This document shows, one piece after another, positions 9,250 through 19,700 of a stretch of DNA of 64,000 nt. Source of the DNA: Myxococcus hansupus (GTDB taxonomy: Bacteria; Myxococcota; Myxococcia; Myxococcales; Myxococcaceae); contig NZ_CP012109.1 of the NCBI RefSeq assembly GCF_000280925.3, positions 6,344,501 through 6,408,500 on the forward strand, read 5' to 3'. Below the pieces are notes generated by a model. The model did not search any database and had not been told where the DNA came from. It worked only from the letters and a program-made list of their open reading frames with translations. Every line of letters starts with the position of its first letter. Within the stretch, counting starts at the first letter, position 1. A program made the translations under genes and the position numbers.

Positions 9250-9384
9250 GCCCCGCCGCGCTGGGCGGCGAACCCACCCCAGTACGCCTCTCCACCACGG
9301 AGGCACCGCACCAAGGCCCTGCAAGCGCCCTGGCTGACAACGACACCGGCGGGCCGCGCGCCCGCCCTCCACGGGAGAATCCCC

Positions 9385-9825
9385 ATGCTCTACTTCGCCT
9401 ACGGCTCCAACCTCGACAGGGCGCAAATGCGCACGCGCTGCCCCGGCGCCACCGTCGAGGCCCGGGCCACCCTTCCCGGCCACACCCTGGTGTTTGGCGG
9501 GTACAGCCGCCGCTGGGGAGGGGCCGTCGCCAGCCTCCATCGGGTGCGCGGCGCCCACGTCGAGGGGTTGCTGTACCGCCTCACCCCCGAGGACTTGCGC
9601 GCCCTCGACGCCTTCGAGGGGCACCCCTTCGCGTACCGGCGCGCCACCCGGCTGGTAACGGACAGGGCCGGCCTCCGCCGCCGCGCGCTGGTGTACCTGC
9701 AGCCCGAGGCAAGCATCGAGTCCTGGCCGCCCGCTGTCCGCTACTTCCGCGTCCTCTGGCACGCCTACGGACGCCTGGGCTTCAACCGCGCCGCGCTCGC
9801 GGACGCCCTGGGAGGTGCGGCGTGA
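9385..9825 (+). CDS. Gamma-glutamylcyclotransferase-like protein (GGCT/AIG2 fold), copy 1
   Basis: A 146-residue protein starting at ATG 9385 with GGGAGAA upstream. The N-terminal FAYGSNL is the signature loop of GGCT proteins, and LDAFEGHPFAYRR near residue 71 carries the glutamate that acts as general acid/base in the family. Known members release 5-oxoproline from gamma-glutamyl amines, or reverse gamma-glutamyl tags. It overlaps the next gene by 4 nt (GTGA), and both lie downstream of the amidoligase. Confidence 0.8.
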   Translation: MLYFAYGSNLDRAQMRTRCPGATVEARATLPGHTLVFGGYSRRWGGAVASLHRVRGAHVEGLLYRLTPEDLRALDAFEGHPFAYRRATRLVTDRAGLRRRALVYLQPEASIESWPPAVRYFRVLWHAYGRLGFNRAALADALGGAA

Positions 9826-10214
9826 AGCGCACTTCCACCGCAGCCACGCGCGTCTTCGTCTACGGGACGCTGCTGTCCGGCGAGCCCAACCACCGCCTCC
9901 TGCGCGGCGCACGCCGTATTGGCTCAGCGCGGACGCAGCCCCGCTTCAGCCTCTACGACTATGGGCCCTTCCCCGCCCTCGCCTCCAGGGGCAAGCACGC
10001 CGTCGAGGGAGAGGTGTACGAAGTCGACACCTTCATTCTGGCCGCGCTCGACAGGCTCGAAGGCCACCCTCATTTCTACCAGCGCACGTCCATTGCCCTC
10101 GACGGTGCCGGCCGCGTCGAGGCATACCTTTTCCCCAAGGCGCGGCTAACAGGTCGCCCCACAATCAAATCCGGCTGCTGGCGCACACACCTGAAGGAGA
10201 AGAAGTCATGGTAA
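9822..10214 (+). CDS. Gamma-glutamylcyclotransferase-like protein, copy 2
   Basis: A 130-residue protein with a GTG start inside the stop of copy 1 (GTGA), indicating coupled translation. RVFVYGTLL replaces the YGSNL loop, which is the AIG2-like variant of the fold, and LDRLEGHPHFYQR conserves the catalytic glutamate. The two copies are clearly different, so they may act on different substrates or as a heteromer. The C-terminus overlaps the next start. Confidence 0.8.
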   Translation: MKRTSTAATRVFVYGTLLSGEPNHRLLRGARRIGSARTQPRFSLYDYGPFPALASRGKHAVEGEVYEVDTFILAALDRLEGHPHFYQRTSIALDGAGRVEAYLFPKARLTGRPTIKSGCWRTHLKEKKSW

Positions 10215-10450
10215 TCGTCATGCGAGACGGACGTGTCTTCCAGGGCACGGCCGTCCAAATCGTGAAGGGTATGCAGGACATCGCATTCGGCGTGGAGCGC
10301 CTCTCGCTTCCTGAGTACATCGACTGGGTGGTGGCCAATGCCCAGCGCGTCGAGTCCGTCGCGCTGCGCGTCCAGGGTGAAACCGGCGACGAGAAGGCCG
10401 CCTCGCTGGTGCAAGAGATGCTGCGGACAGGCCTAGCGGCGCGAGGGTAA
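10208..10450 (+). CDS. Hypothetical small phage protein
   Basis: An 80-residue protein whose ATG at 10208 overlaps the stop of GGCT copy 2, preceded by AAGGAG. It reads VIVMRDGRVFQGTAVQIVKG with LSLPEYIDWVV in the middle, a compact alpha/beta pattern. Unrecognised family. It closes the plus-strand phage cargo operon. Confidence 0.55.
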   Translation: MVIVMRDGRVFQGTAVQIVKGMQDIAFGVERLSLPEYIDWVVANAQRVESVALRVQGETGDEKAASLVQEMLRTGLAARG

Positions 10451-10457
10451 CAGTGGG

Positions 10458-10680
10458 TCGCGCCTGCTCCGCCTCCGCCGCGAGCACAACCCCACACGCC
10501 CAGAGCCGCATCGTGTTGTAGATGCTCACGTCCAGCGCATCGAGGATGGCGTCGCAGCTGGTCTGGGCATCCTGGCCGTTGGCGACGAGGCCCTTGGAGA
10601 GCTGCATCCGCGCCGTACGCTCACGGTTTGAGACGGCGCGGTGCTGGCCCTTAAACGCTCTGAAAAAGCCGATGTCACTG
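10458..10680 (-). pseudogene. Possible gene fragment, unrecognised
   Basis: The minus strand carries a protein-like stretch (MQLSKGLVANGQDAQTSCD, then DALDVSIYNTMRLW) with no start region or clean stop of its own. It may be the remnant of a gene cut by rearrangement between the phage module and the Rhs locus. Confidence 0.25.
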
Positions 10681-10746
10681 AAGCAACGGTATGCAAACGA
10701 AGCGCGGAAGCGCGTAACAGGTGCAGCAAGCCCCTGTCACGCGGTC

Positions 10747-11199
10747 TCAGCGCCGCTTCTTCCTCAACCGAAGAAGACGAGTGCGTCGTTCGAGCAAGGA
10801 TTGACGCTCCTGTTCGCGAAGCGCTTCGGGATCATCACCATGCGCTCGAAGCATGCGATCCATTTCTCTATCCACCGCCCGTACGAATCGCGCCTCCGCC
10901 TCCTCGGTAAACCCGAACGGGAACGTTCGTGGCAGGAGCAGAGAAGGGTGTCCTAAGAACCGGAGTTCGTCCGCGATGGGCTCTAGCAGGACTCTCGCGC
11001 CTTCAATCGCCACCCACAGCGCCTGCACCGAGTCCACGCCCACCGCATCCGCCTTGAGCTTCGAGGGGCCAATGCCTACCACCTCGTACTTGCAGACATA
11101 GTTGCGTCGAGAGCGGACGGGCTTAAACCACCGGACCTCAATGTTTCCAGAGCCGTCCGCCCACTCATACTTTCTGGTTGCAACAATCACTCTTGGCAT
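10747..11199 (-). CDS. DUF6968-like protein, candidate immunity protein of the Rhs gene
   Basis: A 150-residue soluble protein starting at ATG 11199, only 8 bases after the Rhs stop, so the two are one transcript. The N-terminal half reads MPRVIVATRKYEWADGSGN, with YVCKYEVVGIGP and VQALWVAIEGARVLLEPI after it, resembling the DUF6968 family as I remember it. The C-terminal half is a charged helix rich in Arg and Glu. A small gene directly downstream of a polymorphic Rhs tip is the usual place for the matching immunity protein. The role is inferred from position. Confidence 0.6.
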   Translation of the reverse strand: MPRVIVATRKYEWADGSGNIEVRWFKPVRSRRNYVCKYEVVGIGPSKLKADAVGVDSVQALWVAIEGARVLLEPIADELRFLGHPSLLLPRTFPFGFTEEAEARFVRAVDREMDRMLRAHGDDPEALREQERQSLLERRTRLLRLRKKRR

Positions 11200-11207
11200 G
11201 AAGGCCC

Positions 11208-14200
11208 TCAGTTTCCGAAGTAGTTATAGCACCAGTTGTTGCAGGCACTCTGGCTCGAGTTCTCGTTCGCGTGGCAGATCATCCTCAGCTGGATGTCGGA
11301 GATTTTATCGCAGAACCTACGCCATGCATGAGGGAAACCCGAGCGCCGCGAAGCCGCACATGCATCAAGACACTGGGAGAGGGGTTTGCGTCCGTCCTTG
11401 CTGAGCTCGTCGTCTCCGTCGCCCTCGCGGCAAACCGGCTCCGCAACTGGCTTGACGGGAGTGTCTCTCGGGAACCAAGTGAATGGATTGCAGTATGGGT
11501 TCCCGGTAAGCGTGCAGATACCGTACCCCACACCAAAGCCTAGCACTCCCGCGATGCCCACTGCTGCCGCGCCGCCCCCAGCGCCAATCGCCCCGCCTAC
11601 CCCAGCCGTAGAGCCGCCTCCGGCGCCGACGCCAATGCTGATGCCGGAGATGATGGCTTCGTTCCCATCAGGGTCGACAAAGCCTAAAGGGTTGTTGAGC
11701 GCGTACCCGTAGACCGGCGCGCTGAGCCCCGCCATAACTTGCGCCCGGACCCACTCCGGGTCCGTGGCCATGGACTCCGGCTGCAGGAACCGACTCATAT
11801 CTGGATCGTAGTAGCGAGCTCTGAAGTAGTAGAGGCCGGTGCCGTCGTCCTCCCGCCCGATGAAAGCCTGCGTGTTGCCGACAGCATCCCCGGTGTGCGC
11901 CGTCGCACCATAGGGTGCATACGTGTACTCCGCGGTCAGCGCCCCCGTCGCATCCACCAGGGCCACCGTCGAGCCGAGCACGTCGGTGAAGTAGTCCCGC
12001 GAGCCCGTGGAGGTCGTCCGGCTGAACACCTCGTCCATACCCAAGCCCGTCAACAGGCGGGTGGTACTCCCTCCGCGCTGCTCCTGGATGATGTTGGTCC
12101 CGCTGTAGAGGTAGTCCGTCGTCACCCCCGCCACCGACTTGCGCATGCGCCGGCCTGCGGGCTCATAGGCGAACTCCGCGAGAGAGGCCAGGCTGTCACT
12201 CACTCGGGTGAGGTTGCCTCGCGCGTCCCAGGTGTAGGTCCTGAGTCCGTCCGACTCAAGGTTACCATTGGCATCATGGGCGAGCGTCCGGCCCTTCCAA
12301 GACGTCAACTGGCTGGCTGCGTCGTACGTCATCCCGGAGACCGCATCTGGGAGCCCGGTACGGGCATAGGTCCCTCCGACGGAGACGAGGTCGCCGTTCA
12401 AATCGAAGGTGTACGTCAAGTCGCCCAGGAAGGTAGTCCCTTGGCGGTACTCGATACGCTTGAGTCGGCCATCGGAGTAGCTGTAGTGCTGAGACGCCCC
12501 ACCTGGCAGGGTGACGGAGGTGCGCCGGCCCGCAGCGTCATATGTGAAGGACACCGTGCGACCGTCCTGAGCGATGGAGGTCAGCCGACCCGCAGCATCG
12601 TATGCGTAGGTGCTCTGCGCCTGCCCCGAAACGCCCATGCTCGTCAGGCGGCCCGCGACGTCATAGGTGGAGTCGATGGTGCCGTTGGACGACACCTGCT
12701 GCAGGGGCCGGTTGAGCACGTCATAGGTGAAGGTGGTAACCGGCCCCAAGCTGTCCTCGATGCGACTGAGCCGCCCGACAGTATCATACTCATACGAGAT
12801 TGTGCTGGTGTAGTCCTCGGGGGTGGCCGGGGTAGCGCCAAAGCCCTTCAGCACCAGCCGCCCCAGGGAGTCGTAGGCCCAGCCACTGACCTGCCCCTTG
12901 CGGTCCTGGAAGTTCTTCGCGCGGCCTGCGCTGTCGTAAGTGTATGCCTCGGTGCGGCCCAGCGGGTCCATGCGCTCGGCCAGTAATCCCAGCGCGTTGT
13001 AGCTATAGAGCGTCTCCTTGCCCCGAGGGTCGCGAACCCGCGTGAACCTGCCGGTCTTGTCATAGGTAAAGACTGTGACGTGACCGAGAGCGTTGGTGTG
13101 CCGGGTGAGCCGGTCGTGCGCATCGTACTCGTAGCGGTCCACCTGTCCGCCGGGGCCACGACGGGCCACGGCGCGCCCAAGCGCGTCGCGGAGGAACTCC
13201 GTGGTCCGGCCGGCCCCATCTGTCACCGCGACGAGGTCCGCGCCTTCGTATGTGAGGGTGATGGGCTCCTCCGTACCGGCACGCATGGTACGCACCCGCC
13301 CATGGGAGTCATATGAGTACTCGACGTTCCGCCCCGTTGCGTCCTCAAGCCGATTGAGACTCCCCTGGGAGTTGTAATGGTACCGGGTTATGTGGCCCAG
13401 CCCGTCCTTGAAGGTGGCGACTTGGTTGTCCGCCGTGTACGTATACTCCAGCGAGAAGGCCTGGGGCGTGCCCGCCAAGCGCGTCACCTTCGTCAGGTTT
13501 CCATGGGCGTCATGCTCGAACTCGGTGCGCCGGCCCTGGGGGTCAATCTTCGCCGTCCGGCGGCCGTTGGAGGGCGCCAGTTCGAATGCCGTCACCTGCT
13601 CCTGAGGCGTGCCCAGAGGATACGCGTCATAGATGATGTAGCCCGAATAGAACGTCACCCGCCGCGTCTGTCCAGAGCGGTCCTTGATGTCCGCGACGTT
13701 GACTTGGTCGCCTTCGCGCACGTTGCAGGGCCCGTTGGGCAGACATTGGGAAATCATCGACATCACGTAGGTGAATTCGTACGTGCTGCCGTCCGACAGC
13801 GTCTGCTTGGAGATGCGGCCCTTTGTCCCGTACTCGTTCTGGACGACAAGCCGGTCCTCCGCGTCCACCACGGTCTCCATGTAGTTGCTGGTGTTGTACG
13901 TGTACCTGCGGACGGCCCCCGTCGCATCCGTGACGTGGGTCAGCCGGCCCTGGGGGTCATAGGCATACGTGACGATCCTGCCGGCGTGGTCCTTCGCCTG
14001 GAGGACCAGCCCCACCTGGGTGCCTGTGCCGTTGGTGAACTCCACATAGCGGCCTGAAGGCCCGGTGATGCGGGTGATGGGGCCGGAGTTTCCATTCTGG
14101 CGCGTAAGGGTCACGACGTTGCCGTTGCGGTCAGTCATCCGCTCCAGCCGGTGGGCATGGTTGAACGTCCAGCGGCGGCCGTCACGGAAGCTAAGGTCCC

Positions 14201-16673
14201 AGCCCTGCAACTCGGTGTTGAAGACGATGCGCGAGCCGGCCCATGGGCCCGGGTACGTCGTGGCGAAGACCGCCGACGAGGCGCCCGTCCCAGGCGAGAT
14301 GCGCTCATAACGGATGCGCGTGCCGTCGGGGTTGACCAACTCGTACTCGGTGAAGTCGCTTGAGGACCGCCAGAGGAACCTCTCGTAGTCGCTGGTCATG
14401 CCGACGCCGAACTGCCGGCGCGTCAGGTCCAGCGAACGGTAGGTGCGCTCCACGCGCAGGGGGATGAGGTCCGCGACGGAGAGGTCCACTTCGCGGAAAA
14501 GAAACTGGCCGGAGGAGAGTTGGACGGGGTCTCCGCCCGTCAGGCTGCCGGGGCTGCCAGCGGAGCCGCCACCACAGTCGCCACCACCGCCCGCCCCTCC
14601 CCCACCAAGGCCACAGCACTCGGTGTTGCAGCCACCGCCCACGGGAGGCGGCGGCGCGTCCGGGTTCGTGAACCCCGCGCCGACGAAGCCATACAGGGCC
14701 ACCCCGTCATCGGGAATCACCTGGCGCCCGTCCGCGCTGACACTGCCCAAGCCGTAGGCATGCCAGCCGCTGCCATTGGCGTCGTAGTTCCAGAAGTTGG
14801 CGCGCGCCCCGGGCAGTTCGCCCCGGTAGTTGGGATAGTACAGCTTCGCGCCGCTGAAGCCCGGCGTCAGGCCCTCGAAGCGCGCATCCCCCGGCTGGAG
14901 CGTGAAGTACAGCGGCATGTCCAGATTGGGCAGCGGGAAGGGAGTCTGGTTGATGGGCAGCGGAGTGATGTTGATTTCGGTGAGCAGGTTGCCCTCGCGG
15001 TCGCGCACCACCGTGCCCGGAGGCAGCCGCAGCTCCAGTCCGGGGATGGCGGGCGTCGTTACCGTGACATCCTCCGTCGTAGGGCTGGGAATGGAGACGG
15101 TACCCTGCGGATCCAACCGGGGCATCCACACCGTGTGGCCAAGGGGATTGGTGACGCCGTCCTTCACGTCCACGTGCATGAAGAAGAGGCCGTAGCGGAC
15201 GTCGCCGTGATTGGCCGTCTGGCCGTTGACCTCCAGCGTCTGGCCGCCCTGATTGAGGCCCTCCACGAGGAAGCGTCCCTTCGCGTCCGTCACCGTGGCC
15301 ACGCCATGCACCACGATGCGGACACCCGCCAGCGGCTGGCCATTGAGGCGCAGCACGCGCCCAGAGAGGGCGGTGATACCCGGCGCCGCAGTCAGCGGTT
15401 CCACCGCCTCCACCTGGGGCTCGCTCGAACGCCAGTTCCCCGTGAAGTGCTCCGGCCCCGGCAGCCAAGTCTCCCCATCATCGAAGAAGGGACGCTCGGG
15501 CGCGAGCCACTCATAACGCCCATCCGGCAGTCGCCGTTCCGTGGCCCGCAGGGAGGCCACGGGTTGGGCCTTCGCCTGCGCGCGGCTCGACCTCGGCCGG
15601 GGGAGGCGCGCGTCCGGGCGTGCCTCTCCCGGAGCCAGGCTCGCGGTGGTGAAGCCCACCGTGGTGAGCGGCAGCTCCAGGCCGCCCTCGCCCTTCAGGC
15701 CCTGCGCGTAGAGCGTGTACGCCGTCGCAGGCAGGAGCGACTTCGTGGGAAGGAAGAAGAGCAGCCGTCCGCTCTCCGCGAGCGTGTGACGGCCCGCCAC
15801 CGAGCCCACCGGTCCCATCAGGCTGACGGTGCTCCCGCTGGCCTCGGACACGGGCTGGCTCAGGCGCACGGCCAGCAGGGTATTCACGGGCACCGAGATG
15901 GCCCGGTCCGCGGGCAGAGAGCCCGCCACCGCGAGCGCAGCGTTCGGCTTGGGCAGTCGCTCCAGTTCGGCTGCGTCCACCCGGAGGAACGTCTCCCGCG
16001 CCGGGTCGAAGAGCTCCGCGGTGGGTGTCGCGCCCGGCGCATCCCCGCCCCACAACAGCACCCGGCCATCCGGCAGCAACACGGCCGTGTGGCCTGCGCG
16101 GGCCACCTGCATGCGGGAAGGTAGCCGCGTCACCATGAGCGTGCGCGGGTCCATGAGTTCAGCGGTGTCGCTGTCACGCGCGTCGGATGTCTCGCCACCT
16201 GTGATGAGTACCCGCCCATCCGTCAGCACCGTGGCCGTGTGCCGGGCACGCGGCTCCAGCCGGAGCGCTTCCTCGTCCGCGAAAGCGCGACGCTCCAGCG
16301 AGAACCACTCGGAGGTCGCGACTAGGCGCCCAGAGGCGTCCCGGCCTCCCGTCACCAGGATCCGGCCATCCGGGAGCACCGTCGCGGTCGCGTGGGAGCG
16401 CGCGTGCCGGAGGCCCGGAATCAGCGGCTCCAGGGCCCCATCTACGCCCTGGATTACGGAGTCGCGCGAGGAGGTCTCGCCGCCCAGCAGCAGCCAGCGC
16501 CCGTCCGACAGGCGCGCCGCGCCGCGACCTTCTCGTTGAGGGGACCGGTCCACGGTCAGCGGCCGCACGAGTGCGTCCGGCACCACCGCGAAGGGAGCTT
16601 CTTCCGCGCAGCCACCCATCACGCCCGTCAGGGCGAAGCAGGCGGCCGCGAACACACGTCTGGCTCGATGCAT
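11208..16673 (-). CDS. Rhs/YD-repeat lipoprotein with kelch repeats and a cysteine-rich C-terminal tip
   Basis: A 1821-residue exported protein. ATG 16673 gives a lipoprotein-like signal (RRVFAAACFALTGVMGGC) after GGAAAGA; ATG 16712, overlapping the upstream stop, is an alternative. Domains in order: kelch-like repeats to about residue 290 (DGRILVTGGRD, DGRVLITGGET), Ig-like segment, carboxypeptidase-regulatory-like fold near 430-490 (GQPLAGVRIVVHG), Gly/Cys linker, DUF6531 segment near 718 (GDPVQLSSGQFLFREVDL), YD repeats (RYTYNTSNYMETVVDAEDR), and the Rhs core near 1560-1640 ending FRARYYDPDMSRFLQPES. The last 150 residues start with a Gly/Ala-rich hydrophobic segment and end in a cysteine-rich tip (QCLDAC, FCDK, ICHA, CNNWCYNYFGN). 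Rhs shells usually deliver a C-terminal toxin in contact-dependent competition. No known catalytic motif is visible in this tip. Confidence 0.8.
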   Translation of the reverse strand: MHRARRVFAAACFALTGVMGGCAEEAPFAVVPDALVRPLTVDRSPQREGRGAARLSDGRWLLLGGETSSRDSVIQGVDGALEPLIPGLRHARSHATATVLPDGRILVTGGRDASGRLVATSEWFSLERRAFADEEALRLEPRARHTATVLTDGRVLITGGETSDARDSDTAELMDPRTLMVTRLPSRMQVARAGHTAVLLPDGRVLLWGGDAPGATPTAELFDPARETFLRVDAAELERLPKPNAALAVAGSLPADRAISVPVNTLLAVRLSQPVSEASGSTVSLMGPVGSVAGRHTLAESGRLLFFLPTKSLLPATAYTLYAQGLKGEGGLELPLTTVGFTTASLAPGEARPDARLPRPRSSRAQAKAQPVASLRATERRLPDGRYEWLAPERPFFDDGETWLPGPEHFTGNWRSSEPQVEAVEPLTAAPGITALSGRVLRLNGQPLAGVRIVVHGVATVTDAKGRFLVEGLNQGGQTLEVNGQTANHGDVRYGLFFMHVDVKDGVTNPLGHTVWMPRLDPQGTVSIPSPTTEDVTVTTPAIPGLELRLPPGTVVRDREGNLLTEINITPLPINQTPFPLPNLDMPLYFTLQPGDARFEGLTPGFSGAKLYYPNYRGELPGARANFWNYDANGSGWHAYGLGSVSADGRQVIPDDGVALYGFVGAGFTNPDAPPPPVGGGCNTECCGLGGGGAGGGGDCGGGSAGSPGSLTGGDPVQLSSGQFLFREVDLSVADLIPLRVERTYRSLDLTRRQFGVGMTSDYERFLWRSSSDFTEYELVNPDGTRIRYERISPGTGASSAVFATTYPGPWAGSRIVFNTELQGWDLSFRDGRRWTFNHAHRLERMTDRNGNVVTLTRQNGNSGPITRITGPSGRYVEFTNGTGTQVGLVLQAKDHAGRIVTYAYDPQGRLTHVTDATGAVRRYTYNTSNYMETVVDAEDRLVVQNEYGTKGRISKQTLSDGSTYEFTYVMSMISQCLPNGPCNVREGDQVNVADIKDRSGQTRRVTFYSGYIIYDAYPLGTPQEQVTAFELAPSNGRRTAKIDPQGRRTEFEHDAHGNLTKVTRLAGTPQAFSLEYTYTADNQVATFKDGLGHITRYHYNSQGSLNRLEDATGRNVEYSYDSHGRVRTMRAGTEEPITLTYEGADLVAVTDGAGRTTEFLRDALGRAVARRGPGGQVDRYEYDAHDRLTRHTNALGHVTVFTYDKTGRFTRVRDPRGKETLYSYNALGLLAERMDPLGRTEAYTYDSAGRAKNFQDRKGQVSGWAYDSLGRLVLKGFGATPATPEDYTSTISYEYDTVGRLSRIEDSLGPVTTFTYDVLNRPLQQVSSNGTIDSTYDVAGRLTSMGVSGQAQSTYAYDAAGRLTSIAQDGRTVSFTYDAAGRRTSVTLPGGASQHYSYSDGRLKRIEYRQGTTFLGDLTYTFDLNGDLVSVGGTYARTGLPDAVSGMTYDAASQLTSWKGRTLAHDANGNLESDGLRTYTWDARGNLTRVSDSLASLAEFAYEPAGRRMRKSVAGVTTDYLYSGTNIIQEQRGGSTTRLLTGLGMDEVFSRTTSTGSRDYFTDVLGSTVALVDATGALTAEYTYAPYGATAHTGDAVGNTQAFIGREDDGTGLYYFRARYYDPDMSRFLQPESMATDPEWVRAQVMAGLSAPVYGYALNNPLGFVDPDGNEAIISGISIGVGAGGGSTAGVGGAIGAGGGAAAVGIAGVLGFGVGYGICTLTGNPYCNPFTWFPRDTPVKPVAEPVCREGDGDDELSKDGRKPLSQCLDACAASRRSGFPHAWRRFCDKISDIQLRMICHANENSSQSACNNWCYNYFGN

Positions 16674-16711
16674 GGTCTTTCCGGGTTGAAATAAGGAGGA
16701 ATGGAGATTCA

Positions 16712-19700
16712 TCACTGGCCCCCGACCTGTGAGGGCGCGAAAGGAGCGCTCTGGGTCTGCACCCGCAGGGAGAGCTGCCCGGTGCTGGCCAGGTACGGGT
16801 CCACCGTGATGGCATGGAGGCCTGTCGTCGTCGGGGTGAAGTCGACCGTGTAGCCCGAGGAAGAGCCGAGCGTCCGGGTGGCGAGCTGGGTGCCATCGGG
16901 CCTGAGGACGCGCACCAACGTGTTGCTGGCGAAGGTGTTGCCCGCGAGCACCAACGTCAGGTTGGAGCCGACGCTCGCATCGAAGGTGTAGAAGCCATCC
17001 TGGCCCACGCGCGTGGTGCTGAAGGTGAGCGCGGAGCCGTCCACCGTGAGGACTCCGCCCAGCGACGTGGACAGCAGCAGGCCCACCTCCGCCGTCGCCA
17101 AGCCCGAGGGGTTTACCGTCACGAAGTACGTGCCCGTCACGGGTAGTGCCGGCAGGTCGCACTCGCCCGGCGCCGTGAAGTTGCCGCAGTTGACCAGCGA
17201 AGTGCCGTCCGGCTTGAGAATGGAGATGGCGACGTTGCCTGACGGGGAAATGGCGACGCTCGTCACGCCCAGGCCCAACCGGTCTCCGGCCGTGCCGCTG
17301 AAGGCGTAGCGGCCCTTCTGTCCCGCCCCAGCGACACCGTCGTCGCCGCGCTGTCCGGGACGCCCGCACTGCCGTTGACCTCCTCCACCAGTTGGAGCGT
17401 CATCTGCCCGGTGCTGGTCAGGTACGGGTCCACCGTGATGGCGTGGAGGCCCGTCGTCGTCGGGGTGAAGTCGACCGTGTAGCCCGAGGAGGAGCCGAGG
17501 GTTTGGGTGGTGAGCTGGGTGCCATCGGGCCTGAGGACGCGCACCAACGTGTTGCTGGCGAAGGTGTTGCCCGCGAGCACCAACGTCAGGTTGGAGCCGA
17601 CGCTCGCATCGAAGGTGTAGAAGCCATCCTGGCCCACGCGCGTGGTGCTGAAGGTGAGCGCGGAGCCGTCCACCGTGAGGACTCCGCCCAGCGACGTGGA
17701 CAGCAGCAGGCCCACCTCCGCCGTCGCCAGGCCCGAGGGGTTCACCGTCACGAAGTACGTGCCCGTCACGGGTAGTGCCGGCAGGTCGCACTCGCCCGGC
17801 GCCGTGAAGTTGCCGCAGTTGACCAGCGAAGTGCCGTCCGGCTTGAGAATGGAGATGGCGACGTTGCCTGACGGGGAAATGGCGACGCTCGTCACGCCCA
17901 GGCCCAACCGGTCTCCGGCCGTGCCGCTGAAGGCGTAGCGGCCCTTCTGTCCCGCCCCCAGCGACACCGTCGTCGCCGCGCTGTCCGGGACGCCCGCACT
18001 GCCGTTGACCTCCTCCACCAGTTGGAGCGTCATCTGCCCGGTGCTGGTCAGGTACGGGTCCACCGTGATGGCGTGGAGGCCCGTCGTCGTCGGGGTGAAG
18101 TCGACCGTGTAGCCCGAGGAGGAGCCGAGGGTTTGGGTGGTGAGCTGGGTGCCATCGGGCCTGAGGACGCGCACCAACGTGTTGCTGGCGAAGGTGTTGC
18201 CCGCGAGCACCAACGTCAGGTTGGAGCCGACGCTCGCATCGAAGGTGTAGAAGCCATCCTGGCCCACGCGCGTGGTGCTGAAGGTGAGCGCGGAGCCGTC
18301 CACCGTGAGGACTCCGCCCAGCGACGTGGACAGCAGCAGGCCCACCTCCGCCGTCGCCAGGCCCGAGGGGTTCACCGTCACGAAGTACGTGCCCGTCACG
18401 GGTAGTGCCGGCAGGTCGCACTCGCCCGGCGCCGTGAAGTTGCCGCAGTTGACCAGCGAAGTGCCGTCCGGCTTGAGGATGGAGATGACGACGTTGCCTG
18501 ACGGGGAGGTGGCGACGCTCGTCACGCCCAGGCCCAGCCGCTCCCCGGCTGTGCCGGCGAAGTCATAGAAGCCGTTCTGTCCCGCTTGGCCGACGAAGGT
18601 CGTCTCCGCCCCGTCCTTCTCAAGCACCTCCCGCGCGGCACGCACCAGGGCCAGTGAAACGCTGAACCCGGTCGTCGTGCCGGTGGCCTGCACCACCGCA
18701 GTGTAGACGGCGTCCCGGCTCGCAACGGGGAGGTCGTGGACACCTCCCGCTGCCGACAGGGGGAAGCTGCCAATCTGCGCACCCATCTGGTCATGGACCT
18801 GCAGCGATGCCGAACTCGCGCCGCCCAGCACCATCGACGACGATACGACGCTCACCTGCTCGCCTCGCGACACCGGGAAGCTCAGCACCGCCCGGTGCGA
18901 GGCATCCGCCAGCGAGACCGCGCTGGGAGGCCCGCCCACCTCGGCATAGAGCAGGGTGTCCGCGGCGCCGGGCACGAGGCTTGAAGGGAGCACCAGAAAG
19001 TCCGAACCGCTGGTCACCCGTCCCGAGGGTGTGGCGACCTTCACCCGCCCCGTCTCGCCCAGGTTCGAGACCTTCACCTCCAACTGCGAGGGGCTGGCGG
19101 AGACCACGAAGGCCTGGATGTCGCCGAAGAAGACGCGGTTCAAAAGACGGTCGGGGTGGAAGTTGCTCCCCATGAGCGTCACCGTCGTGCCCACTGGCCC
19201 GCCCACCGGCGAGAAGCCGGTGAGAACCGGGCCGGGCACGGCGGCGGTGACGACGTAGTCCTCGGCGCTGGCGACCGTCGTGCTCCCCACCGTGACGCTG
19301 ACCGGCCCCGTGGTGGCACCCGCCGGGGTGGTGACCACCAACCGCTGCGTGCTCGCCGCAGTCACCACGGCATCCACGCCGTTGAAGCGCACCGTATTGC
19401 CCGCGGGCGTCGGGTTGAACCCCGAGCCCGTCAAGGTCAACTCCGCGCCGGGTGGCCCGGAGTTGGGCGTGAAGTCGAAGATGCCTATGTCCGTAGCCGT
19501 TAAGCGCTTTATTTCGAGAATGTTTCCACCTTCGTCATAGACGTACTGGGCACTAGCACCCGTCCCGTCGTAGACGCCCACCAACCGCCGAGCTCCGTCA
19601 TACGCGTATTGAATGGGTGGGCCTGCATCAGCGCTTCCAGTGGCACGGGCCACAGTACCCATCGGCGCTTGTTCCAGAGCAGAGCCCTCACCGCCACATG

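Noticed and set aside
14520-16124. Long plus-strand reading frame of 534 codons inside the Rhs gene
   Set aside because: The minus strand here encodes recognisable kelch, regulatory-like and Rhs sequence. The plus frame is its shadow.
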